Positions 9,442-16,988 of a DNA stretch of 64,000 nt are shown here, piece after piece. Each line of letters opens with the position of its first letter. Positions within the stretch are counted from its first letter, which is position 1. Below the pieces are notes generated by a model. That model saw only the letters and a list, made by a program, of their open reading frames with translations, had not been told where the DNA came from and did not search any database. Source of the DNA: Lachnospiraceae bacterium (GTDB taxonomy: Bacteria > Bacillota > Clostridia > Lachnospirales > Lachnospiraceae); contig SVDN01000012.1 of assembly GCA_015057825.1 (NCBI GenBank), positions 1 through 64,000 on the forward strand. The letters are read 5' to 3'. The position numbers and the translations under genes are program-made.

Positions 9442-10950
9442 TTAAATCATGTATTCGATAATGTCTGTCTGCTTAAGTTCCGGTGAACGCATAAATTCCT
9501 TTGTCACTTCAAAGTCTTTCATGATTACCATTTTATCTGCCATTCCGATAAGTTCTGAAAGTTCTTCCGAAATCATAAGTATTGCTTTACCCTGCTCTTT
9601 TAAGTACTCAATAAGGCTGTACATTGACTGCTTAACACCGATATCAACACCACGAGTCGGGCAGTCCATTATAATTACATCCGAATCCTTTGCCATCCAT
9701 TTAGCAAATGATACTTTCTGTTTATTACCACCCGATAGAGTCGAAACCCACTGTCTCGAGTTGTTGCATTTAATTCTGAATTTTTCGATTTCATTATTGG
9801 CCATCTTTGCTTCATCTTTTGGATTGATGAATGTGCCGTGGCTTAAATGAGTAAGAGACGGAAGCACAATGTTTTCCTTTATGGAAGCATTAAGTATCAA
9901 AGCTTCCGAGTCTCTGTTTTTGGATATATATCCGATTCCGCTTTCAATTGCCTGAAGCGGTGTTTTTATTTCTACGCCGTTTCTTAAAACTCTGCCGCCG
10001 GCAAGCTTTTCAAGGCCGTAGCAAACTCTGCCGATTTCGTGCATACCGCATCCGGAAAGTCCGCCCATACCGATAATTTCGCCTTTGTGAAGTTTTAAGT
10101 TGAAGTGTTTGATATTTCCTATGGAGATATCTTCAAGTTCCAAAGCCACTTCATCCGAGTGTGATGTATCGTAGTCTTCTCTGTAATATTTCTCGCCGAT
10201 TTCACGACCTACCATTAAATATCTTATTTTCTTAACCGCATCGCTTGCGTGCATTTCTTCGCCGCTTAATTCACCTACGATGTCGCCGTCTCTGAGCACC
10301 GTTAAAACATCGCAATGCTCTAAGATTTCATCCATATCGTGAGAAATAAATATTACGCATTTATTGTCTTCTTCCGAAAGTTTGTGGATAAGTTTATATA
10401 AAATCTTACGTCCTTCGTGGGAAAGCGCCGTTGTTGTCTCGTCAACAACCAAAACTTCCGTTTCATCCGATACACATCTTACGATTTCTATAAGCTTTCT
10501 GTCTTCAAAATTATAGATATCAATAGGTGCGGATGCCTTAATATGACCCACGCCGAATTTTTGCAAAAGCTCGTCTGCCGCCTTGTTCATTTTTCTCATG
10601 CTGATAACACCGCATTTCGAAAACTCTTTTTCACGTCCAGCAAATATATTCTGAGCAACCGTAACATGGGATATTGTGTTTGCTTCCTGCAAAATCATGG
10701 AAATACCCGCTTTTTGCGCTTCAACCATGCTGTGTGGCTTCCACGCTTTGCCTTTGTAAAACATTTCACCGCTTGTTGCATGCTGCATACCCGCAATAAT
10801 TGAAGTAACGGTTGATTTACCGCTTCCGTTTTCTCCGATCAGTCCTCTTATTTCGCCTTTTTTAAATGTAATGTTTACATCTTTAAGTGCTATTGTCGGC
10901 CCAAATGCCTTGTGCATGTTCTTAACTTCTATAATAGTTTCTCGTTCCAT
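9442..10950 (-). CDS. Sugar ABC transporter ATPase with two nucleotide-binding domains (RbsA/MglA type)
   Basis: The 502-residue protein couples ATP hydrolysis to sugar import at the inner face of the membrane. Domain 1 has Walker A GENGSGKST and a Walker B ending in DE (VLVVDETTTAL) but a poor signature helix (NFEDRKLIEIV). Domain 2 has a degenerate Walker A (GGLSGCGMHE), an intact LSGGNKQK signature, and Walker B with Cys in place of the catalytic Glu (IIMDCPTRGVD). Only one composite ATP site therefore looks fully equipped. The ATG at 10950 has GGAGGT with correct spacing; the in-frame ATG at 10962 lies upstream of that site. First gene of the operon, divergent from the AraC-GH39 regulator. 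Confidence 0.93.
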   Translation of the reverse strand: MERETIIEVKNMHKAFGPTIALKDVNITFKKGEIRGLIGENGSGKSTVTSIIAGMQHATSGEMFYKGKAWKPHSMVEAQKAGISMILQEANTISHVTVAQNIFAGREKEFSKCGVISMRKMNKAADELLQKFGVGHIKASAPIDIYNFEDRKLIEIVRCVSDETEVLVVDETTTALSHEGRKILYKLIHKLSEEDNKCVIFISHDMDEILEHCDVLTVLRDGDIVGELSGEEMHASDAVKKIRYLMVGREIGEKYYREDYDTSHSDEVALELEDISIGNIKHFNLKLHKGEIIGMGGLSGCGMHEIGRVCYGLEKLAGGRVLRNGVEIKTPLQAIESGIGYISKNRDSEALILNASIKENIVLPSLTHLSHGTFINPKDEAKMANNEIEKFRIKCNNSRQWVSTLSGGNKQKVSFAKWMAKDSDVIIMDCPTRGVDIGVKQSMYSLIEYLKEQGKAILMISEELSELIGMADKMVIMKDFEVTKEFMRSPELKQTDIIEYMI

Positions 10951-10999
10951 GCTTACCTCCATTTATCAATATGGATTCTCATCTTTTCGTTATGGTTTA

Positions 11000-11028
11000 A
11001 TTATATATTGTCGATTTTATACAACCAA
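11000..11028 (-). promoter_or_regulatory. Predicted promoter of the sugar ABC transporter operon
   Basis: On the minus strand TTGGTT (11023-11028) and a perfect TATAAT (11000-11005) are 17 bp apart, upstream of the ATPase gene. The weak -35 box is what one expects of an activator-dependent promoter. Confidence 0.5.
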
Positions 11029-11131
11029 TGACGATGATTAATTTTTTTATGGTTATTTTTTAACAAAAAACATAATTAGTTTACTTTTAACTTCGTTATT
11101 TTTTTAACGCACATTAAAAATTATACATTAC

Positions 11132-11153
11132 GCCATTTACATAAAGCCATTTA
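11132..11153 (+). repeat. Direct repeat GCCATTTA overlapping the regulator promoter
   Basis: GCCATTTA occurs at 11132-11139 and 11146-11153, a 14 bp period. It overlaps the -35 box of the AraC-GH39 gene and lies about 100 bp upstream of the ABC operon promoter. It could be a regulator half-site pair, but two short copies can also arise by chance in A+T-rich DNA. Confidence 0.3.
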
Positions 11154-11163
11154 ATGCTATAAT
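11136..11163 (+). promoter_or_regulatory. Predicted promoter of the AraC-GH39 regulator gene
   Basis: TTTACA (11136-11141) and TATAAT (11158-11163) are 16 bp apart, giving a start near 11170 and a leader of about 75 bases before the ATG at 11245. Confidence 0.6.
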
Positions 11164-11244
11164 AATAAAAAGTAACTTGCATTGACCCTATGTATTGGGG
11201 CAAAAACAAAGGTTTTTGTACATTATTTAATTTTTGAGGTTATT

Positions 11245-13764
11245 ATGAAAGCAAATACACGAGAATTCATCCAAAAAGAAGACAGAGAAATTATCAATTT
11301 CAGCCGCAATATTCCCCTTAAAATCTTTATGCACAAAATAGGATTTGTTGCAAAACATTGGCACAGTTATCTTGAACTTCTTATGGTTTTGGACGGTGAA
11401 GTCGATGCCATTATAGATGAAGTTCATTATCATTTGGCTACGGAAGATGTAATCGTTGTTAACCAAAACAGTATTCACGAGTTTTATTCCGATAATGCGG
11501 TTATGATTGCTCTTCAATTCGATTTGCCTCGCTATCCGGCCATAAAAGAAGGCTTGGACGAGCTTATTTTCGATTGCAACAGTTCAGCGCCGAGGGATGG
11601 GGATGTTTTTGACGGTCTGCGCTTCGGAATCGCCAGAATCATAACGGAAAATGCCCGTTCTTCAAGCGTTTCGGAATATAAGAGTTTTTCACTCGGATAT
11701 TATTTACTTGCGGAACTTATAGAAAAATTCAAAATAGATGCAAGCAGCGAGCGAAAAAAACAGCAAAAGCACATTCAAAGACTTACAAGAATCATTAATT
11801 ATATAGGAGAAAACTACGACAAAAACTTAAGCCTTGCCGAGATTGCCGAAAACGAGAATCTTTCGGTTCCTTATCTTTCGGGTTTTTTCGAAAAACATAT
11901 GGGAATCAAATTCAGCAATTATTACAGCGACCTTCGTGTGGAACATGCCGTAAAAGATCTTTTGAATACCAACGATTCCATAGAAAGTATAGCTATCAGA
12001 AACGGTTTTAGCGAACAACACGCTTTTATCAGGGCCTTTAAGAAAAAATACAACATGCTTCCGAGTGCCTACAGAAAAGAACATAAATCCGGTTCTTCCA
12101 ATGTTCGCGCCAATTCAAACTTAAATTATCTTCTTTTGGAGCCAAACAACTATTTGCATTTGCTTACAAAATATACATCCGATGAATCACAACCTATTTT
12201 CAAGCCGACCCTTGCTTCTTCAAAGAAACTCAAGCTTGAAAATATTGATGTTAACAAGACCGAAGTCAAGCTTCTTCACACTTTTAAGACAACCACATCC
12301 GTAGGTCGCGCCAAAGAGCTTTTAAATACAAGCATCCAAAACATGCTTAGTGAATTGCAGCGGGATGTAGGCTTTAAATACATTAAATTTCACGGCATTT
12401 TATCAGATGATATGATGGTTGTCAGCCGAGTAGGCGGTAGGCTTTTGTTTAACTACACTATGGTTGATATGGTGCTTGATTTCTTGCTTTCCATCGGTTT
12501 AAAGCCTTTTATGCAGCTTTCATTTATGCCGAGGGCAATTGCAAGCGATCCCAAAAAAACAATCTTTTACAATCCTTTTAACACATCTCCTCCAAAAGAG
12601 ATGAATGAATGGAACAATTTAATAGAAGATTTCACCTTACATCTAATTGATAAGTACGGCAAAGATGAGGTTACATCCTGGCCTTTCTGCGTTTGGAACG
12701 AACCATCAACTCCACCTACCATGTTTGGTTTTGTTAATGATGATGATTTTTACAAATTATACGAAAACACATATAAAACCGTCAAAAAGGTCTGTCCGGA
12801 AATCAAGTTCGGATCCACTTCTCTTCTATATATAGAGTCCATGGAATCCGACCGATGGATGTATTCGTATTTAACATTTGCAAAAGACCACGATTGTGTA
12901 CCCGACTTTTTAAATGTACATTATTATTCGGATATTATTCCTTCCGGGGCTAATAATTCCTTTAACATCAGTCATTCAACCTATTCGCAATTTCCGAAAA
13001 ACGAAAACGATTTTTCTGACTGGATAACTAAGGTAAAGAAATTTTTTTCCGGCATGGGATTCAGAAATGTGCCTATTTACATGACCGAATGGAATTTTAC
13101 TCTTTCACACAGAATTCTTATAAGCGACACCTGTTTTAAGTCTTGCTATATTTTAAAGAATCTGTTGGAAAACTATGATAGATTGGATAGTTTCGGCTAT
13201 TGGAGTCTTACCGACCTTTTGGAGGAAAACCCCTTGCCGGAAGAACTTTTCCACGGCGGCCTGGGTCTTTATACCATGAACGGCATCAAAAAAAGCGTTT
13301 ATTGGAGCTTTTTCTTTGCCGGTCGTCTGGGGGATGAGTTGATTGCCAAAGGAGAAGGCTATTTTATAACAAAGAACGACAATGGCTACAGCATAATACT
13401 TTACCACTATGTTCACTACGGCAACGTTTTTGCCTCGGGCGAATCCTTCAACATCACGCATAACAGCCGTTACGGCGTATTTGACATGTCAAGAAAACTT
13501 GAGGTAAATATTGAACTTACGGGCTTGGAAAACGGCCGATATAATATAAGAGAATTCTTTGTTAACAGGCAATACGGAAGTGCCTACGACAAATGGCTGG
13601 AGATCGGTTCCGTTCCGTTAGACAGCGGCGAGGGAGCCTTACTTCGTAATTTAAGCGTTCCGGGCTTTCACAAAGAGTTTTACCTTGTGGAAAAAGGCAC
13701 TTTAAACATCGAATCCGTCTTGGAGCCTTTGGAAATCAGACTGGTGGAAATACGTAAACTGTAA
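11245..13764 (+). CDS. AraC-family regulator fused to a GH39 glycosidase domain
   Basis: The 839-residue protein has an N-terminal cupin-like sensor domain (about 20-110, with HWHSYLELLMVL), an AraC-type double helix-turn-helix (about 175-285), a linker, and a GH39 barrel from about residue 340 with a C-terminal beta domain. GH39 enzymes are retaining beta-xylosidases, alpha-iduronidases and relatives. The acid/base Glu (about residue 486 in WNEPS) and the nucleophile Glu (about 615 in MTEWN) are both kept, so the domain could bind or even cleave a ligand. GAGGT precedes the ATG at 11245; a start at 11182 lacks a ribosome site. It is divergent from the ABC/GH3 operon and is the likely activator of it. 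No signal peptide is present, so any enzymatic activity would be cytoplasmic. Confidence 0.9.
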   Translation: MKANTREFIQKEDREIINFSRNIPLKIFMHKIGFVAKHWHSYLELLMVLDGEVDAIIDEVHYHLATEDVIVVNQNSIHEFYSDNAVMIALQFDLPRYPAIKEGLDELIFDCNSSAPRDGDVFDGLRFGIARIITENARSSSVSEYKSFSLGYYLLAELIEKFKIDASSERKKQQKHIQRLTRIINYIGENYDKNLSLAEIAENENLSVPYLSGFFEKHMGIKFSNYYSDLRVEHAVKDLLNTNDSIESIAIRNGFSEQHAFIRAFKKKYNMLPSAYRKEHKSGSSNVRANSNLNYLLLEPNNYLHLLTKYTSDESQPIFKPTLASSKKLKLENIDVNKTEVKLLHTFKTTTSVGRAKELLNTSIQNMLSELQRDVGFKYIKFHGILSDDMMVVSRVGGRLLFNYTMVDMVLDFLLSIGLKPFMQLSFMPRAIASDPKKTIFYNPFNTSPPKEMNEWNNLIEDFTLHLIDKYGKDEVTSWPFCVWNEPSTPPTMFGFVNDDDFYKLYENTYKTVKKVCPEIKFGSTSLLYIESMESDRWMYSYLTFAKDHDCVPDFLNVHYYSDIIPSGANNSFNISHSTYSQFPKNENDFSDWITKVKKFFSGMGFRNVPIYMTEWNFTLSHRILISDTCFKSCYILKNLLENYDRLDSFGYWSLTDLLEENPLPEELFHGGLGLYTMNGIKKSVYWSFFFAGRLGDELIAKGEGYFITKNDNGYSIILYHYVHYGNVFASGESFNITHNSRYGVFDMSRKLEVNIELTGLENGRYNIREFFVNRQYGSAYDKWLEIGSVPLDSGEGALLRNLSVPGFHKEFYLVEKGTLNIESVLEPLEIRLVEIRKL

Positions 13765-13775
13765 AAACATACGCA

Positions 13776-13805
13776 AAAAAGGAACTCAAATTTGAGTTCC
13801 TTTTT
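13776..13805. terminator. Bidirectional terminator, AraC-GH39 gene versus SleB gene
   Basis: A perfect 30-base palindrome (AAAAAGGAACTCAAA and its complement) with T runs on both strands lies between the two convergent genes. Confidence 0.9.
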
Positions 13806-13835
13806 ATCATTATTCAATTTTTCAATATTCAATTT

Positions 13836-15035
13836 TTATCTGTTATAGAAATACTGGCTTCCTATAATCTCTCCGCGCGAAGCGCTTACTCCATGACTTT
13901 CGTAATAGCCTCCCGAACAGAAGTTGGTATATCCTCTGTTATCGATTCCCGCAAGGGCATCTGCCGCTGCCTGAATTGATTCGGAGTTTGGTCCGTTTTT
14001 AACAACTCTGTCAAAATATCCCTGACTTACAACCGAGAACTGACCTCCGGAGTAGATTACGTCGCTGATTGAGCTTCCGTAGGAGCCACCAAGATATCTG
14101 GTAACGATAACATTTGCTACCGCAAGCTTACCGTCATAAGTTTCATATCCTGCCTCCGCACTTACAAGACATGCGAGGAGATATGCATCTCGGTCGCTTA
14201 CTCCGTAGATAGAGTTAGCTAAAATGTAAGATGTTGTGCCATCATCGATGGCTGCCTGTATAGCATTTTCAAAGCTTTCCGCTTCTGCCCTGGCTGCTGC
14301 TTCTTCTGCTGCGATTCTTTCCTGTTCGAGGCGAATTGCTTCTTCCTCTTCGGCAATTGTAATCGCTGAGCTTAAATTTAAGCCTAATGAAACATATTCT
14401 GCTGCAAGATATCCGGGATAGCCGTTTACGTCAATTTCAATCCAGCCGTCGTCTCTTATAGCCGTAACGTTAAATACGTCACCTTCGGCTGCGATTCCCC
14501 ATGTTTCGCAATTCATGTTCGGTTCGCGTCTGAGTCTTAACTCATCATCAAGAACCGTTGCGTTAAATAAACATCTCTGGGTTGCGTAATATTCGACATC
14601 ATCTCCAAATACAAGGAATGCATTGTTGATATAACCGACTGCGTTTCCCGATTGGATTTTTGTCCATGCGTCACCTTTTTCAAGTACCGTTCCGCCACTG
14701 AAAGCATAAGCTTTCGCTACAATCTCGGAGTCTTCACTTGCTTCAGCTCTGACATTTACGTATTCACCTTCCGTTGTGATTACCATATACATATTTGCAT
14801 ATGCACTTACTGCATTCTCTGATGCTGCAACTGTGTCAGTTTTGTCTCCAAGAAGCGTTGCCGTAACCATCGCTACTTCGTCGGGAACCTGTCCGATGAG
14901 GTCGAACTTGGCGATTCCCGCCGCGAGGACGGCATCCTCTGTTCCTTTTTGAGATCTCATGCCGACTGCTAAACCGACAACGGCTACCGCTGCTACTGCA
15001 GCAATACCCAGATCTCTCTTAAGATTAAACTTCAT
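13836..15035 (-). CDS. Exported SH3-domain cell wall hydrolase (SleB type)
   Basis: The 399-residue protein begins with a basic stretch and a hydrophobic segment (residues 12-27), a signal peptide or anchor. Two bacterial SH3-like domains follow (about 80-145 and 155-215; motifs VNVRAEASEDSEIVAKA and LRLRREPNMNCETWGIA), then a Glu/Ala-rich helical linker (about 225-260) and a C-terminal SleB/CwlJ domain (about 275-398, starting at SDRDAYLLACLVSAEAGYE with the family glutamate). SleB domains are peptidoglycan transglycosylases known from spore germination, but SH3-linked versions also occur in vegetative growth, so a role in spores is not certain. AGGAGGAATA precedes the ATG. It has its own strong promoter. 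Confidence 0.9.
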   Translation of the reverse strand: MKFNLKRDLGIAAVAAVAVVGLAVGMRSQKGTEDAVLAAGIAKFDLIGQVPDEVAMVTATLLGDKTDTVAASENAVSAYANMYMVITTEGEYVNVRAEASEDSEIVAKAYAFSGGTVLEKGDAWTKIQSGNAVGYINNAFLVFGDDVEYYATQRCLFNATVLDDELRLRREPNMNCETWGIAAEGDVFNVTAIRDDGWIEIDVNGYPGYLAAEYVSLGLNLSSAITIAEEEEAIRLEQERIAAEEAAARAEAESFENAIQAAIDDGTTSYILANSIYGVSDRDAYLLACLVSAEAGYETYDGKLAVANVIVTRYLGGSYGSSISDVIYSGGQFSVVSQGYFDRVVKNGPNSESIQAAADALAGIDNRGYTNFCSGGYYESHGVSASRGEIIGSQYFYNR

Positions 15036-15109
15036 TATTCCTCCTGGGTTTACAACCTATTGTTGCTTTATTTGGTTTGTTACAACTTTGTTACAAACAC
15101 GTTGCCCAT

Positions 15110-15138
15110 ATGTTATCAGAATAAAAAAAGTTTGTCAA
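15110..15138 (-). promoter_or_regulatory. Promoter of the SleB-domain hydrolase gene
   Basis: A perfect TTGACA (15133-15138) and TAACAT (15110-15115) are separated by 17 bp on the minus strand, about 75 bp upstream of the ATG. Confidence 0.75.
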
Positions 15139-15168
15139 GTTTCCATAAATAGCGTGTTTTATGGAAAC
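15139..15168. promoter_or_regulatory. Perfect inverted repeat abutting the -35 box of the SleB gene
   Basis: GTTTCCATAAA (15139-15149) and TTTATGGAAAC (15158-15168) are perfect 11 bp inverted arms around an 8 bp centre. The repeat touches the TTGACA box of the hydrolase promoter. There is no T run after it on either strand, so it is more like an operator than a terminator. Confidence 0.55.
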
Positions 15169-15185
15169 TAATCGATTTTTGCACA

Positions 15186-15977
15186 TTATTTTGCAAGTTT
15201 GTGATAGTAGATTAAAACCGCAGCACTGATAGCTGCATTTAAGGACTCAATGCCCCCATCCATAGGTATTTTAACGAGTTCGTCCGCAAGCTCGCAAGTT
15301 TCTTTATGTAACCCATTTGCTTCGTTGCCGATAAGAAACGCACAGTTTTTCGAAAGACTGATTTCATCAACATAGCGGTCAGCGTCAAGGCTTGTGGCAT
15401 AGGTCTTAATGCCGCATTTTTGCAGGCTTTCTACAGCTTCTTTTATGTCTTTAACATACACAAACGGGAGCCTGAAAATCGATCCCATGGTGGAACGAAC
15501 CACTTTCGGATTGAATATATCCGCCGTCTCCAAGCTCATAATAACCCCCGTAACGCCCGCCGCTTCGCTCGTTCTGATAATCGTCCCCAAATTACCGGGA
15601 TCTCTTATATCTTCAAGAATCAAAAACCTGTTTTTATTTTTTTTGCTTTTTTCAAACAAATTGATTATGTCAACAAGACTGTGTTCGGGTTGTTTAACAA
15701 GGCATAAAATTCCCTGAGGGGTAACCGTATCGGACATGTATTCAAGGACGTTTCGGGAAACAATTTCTATTTTCCCTGCTGCGTTTTTTTCTATTTCTTC
15801 TTTATTTTTTTCGAAAAAATCTTCGGATACATATACCTCTTTTAGAAGGTCATTGGGAACTTCTTTAAACATTTTTATGCCTTCCACAACAAAAAGACCT
15901 TCTTCCTTTCGGAGTCTGGCCTTTTTCTGTAAAGCATTTACTTTTTTGATTTTATTATTTGATGTAGATGTAATCAT
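15186..15977 (-). CDS. TrmH/SpoU-family RNA 2'-O-methyltransferase
   Basis: The 263-residue enzyme should methylate a ribose 2'-OH in rRNA or tRNA with S-adenosylmethionine. An N-terminal substrate-binding domain (FVVEGIKMFKE) is followed by the SPOUT knot domain with the three motifs: LEDIRDPGNLGTIIRTSEAAG near residue 120, FLIGNEANGLHKE near 215, and IPMDGGIESLNAAISAAVLIY at the C-terminus. It resembles the YsgA/RlmB-like group; the exact target base is not clear. It lies 26 bp after pfkA and is likely the last gene of the housekeeping block. Confidence 0.93.
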   Translation of the reverse strand: MITSTSNNKIKKVNALQKKARLRKEEGLFVVEGIKMFKEVPNDLLKEVYVSEDFFEKNKEEIEKNAAGKIEIVSRNVLEYMSDTVTPQGILCLVKQPEHSLVDIINLFEKSKKNKNRFLILEDIRDPGNLGTIIRTSEAAGVTGVIMSLETADIFNPKVVRSTMGSIFRLPFVYVKDIKEAVESLQKCGIKTYATSLDADRYVDEISLSKNCAFLIGNEANGLHKETCELADELVKIPMDGGIESLNAAISAAVLIYYHKLAK

Positions 15978-16003
15978 TTAACCATCCTTACAAATCAGAT
16001 TGA

Positions 16004-16972
16004 TTAAAGAATCTGTGCGATTCTGTACTCAAAATCGGAAACCGTTTTTGTCATTGCAAGTGCTTCATCCATGTCATAATCCATAACTTCACCATGCTGG
16101 AAAGCTATGATTCTGTTTTCTTTGTTTTCCGCACAAAGAACGTCAACCGCTTTTGCTCCCATCAAAGAAGCGTAAACTCTGTCTCGACATGTAGGTGAAC
16201 CACCACGCTGCATATAGCCCAAAATTGTTGCTCTTGTTTCAAGTCCCGTTGCGGCCTCAATACGCTGAGCCATTTCCACGGAACCGCCGATTCCTTCGGC
16301 ATTTATAATAATATGATGTTTTTTACCGCGATGTCTGTTTCTGATAATATGATCGATTATTGCCTGTTCGTTACCGTCATAATATTCCGGAAGAAGTATA
16401 TCTTCGGCACCGTTGGCAATACCGCACCAAAGGGCAATGTAGCCTGCGGAACGTCCCATAACTTCAATAACCGAGCATCTTTCGTGAGATGTTGATGTAT
16501 CTCTGATTTTATCGATAGCCGACATTGCGGTATTTACCGCCGTGTCGAAACCAATTGTATAATCAGTACTTGAAACATCCAAGTCGATTGTTCCCGGAAT
16601 ACCAACAACATTTACGCCGAGTTTTGAAAGCGCTTTTGCACCTTTAAAACTACCGTCACCACCGATTACAACAAGTGCATCGATGCCTAAGTTTCTACAC
16701 GCTTCGGCACCTTTTTGCTGGCCTTCTTCCGTAAGGAACTCATCACAACGTGCTGTATAAAGAATTGTTCCGCCTTTTCCGATTATTTCGGAAACGCTTC
16801 TTTTTCCCATTTCTTCGTATTCGTAATTTAAAAGACCCGAATAGCCCTTTTTGATACCTACAACTCTCTTTCCGTATTCTACGGCTGTTCTGACAACGGC
16901 TCTGATTGCCGCATTCATTCCCGGTGCATCACCACCGCTTGTAAGAACGCCTATAGTTTTGATTTCACTCAT
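16004..16972 (-). CDS. pfkA: ATP-dependent 6-phosphofructokinase
   Basis: The 322-residue enzyme converts fructose 6-phosphate to fructose 1,6-bisphosphate, a control step of glycolysis. The N-terminal GVLTSGGDAPGMNAAIRAVV and the motif VIGGDGSFKGA (Gly after GGD, typical of ATP and not pyrophosphate users) identify it. The catalytic block reads GTIDLD in place of the common GTIDND, with both aspartates kept, a variant I believe is frequent in Lachnospiraceae. AEGIGG and RATILGYMQRGGSPTCRDR form the effector and substrate regions. It follows dnaE by 16 bp and precedes the methyltransferase gene. Confidence 0.96.
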   Translation of the reverse strand: MSEIKTIGVLTSGGDAPGMNAAIRAVVRTAVEYGKRVVGIKKGYSGLLNYEYEEMGKRSVSEIIGKGGTILYTARCDEFLTEEGQQKGAEACRNLGIDALVVIGGDGSFKGAKALSKLGVNVVGIPGTIDLDVSSTDYTIGFDTAVNTAMSAIDKIRDTSTSHERCSVIEVMGRSAGYIALWCGIANGAEDILLPEYYDGNEQAIIDHIIRNRHRGKKHHIIINAEGIGGSVEMAQRIEAATGLETRATILGYMQRGGSPTCRDRVYASLMGAKAVDVLCAENKENRIIAFQHGEVMDYDMDEALAMTKTVSDFEYRIAQIL

Positions 16973-16988
16973 AGAATAACCTCCATTA

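Noticed and set aside
15139-15168. Terminator of the TrmH-type methyltransferase gene
   Set aside because: The hairpin has no T run on the minus strand and is placed at a promoter, so it is listed as a likely operator.
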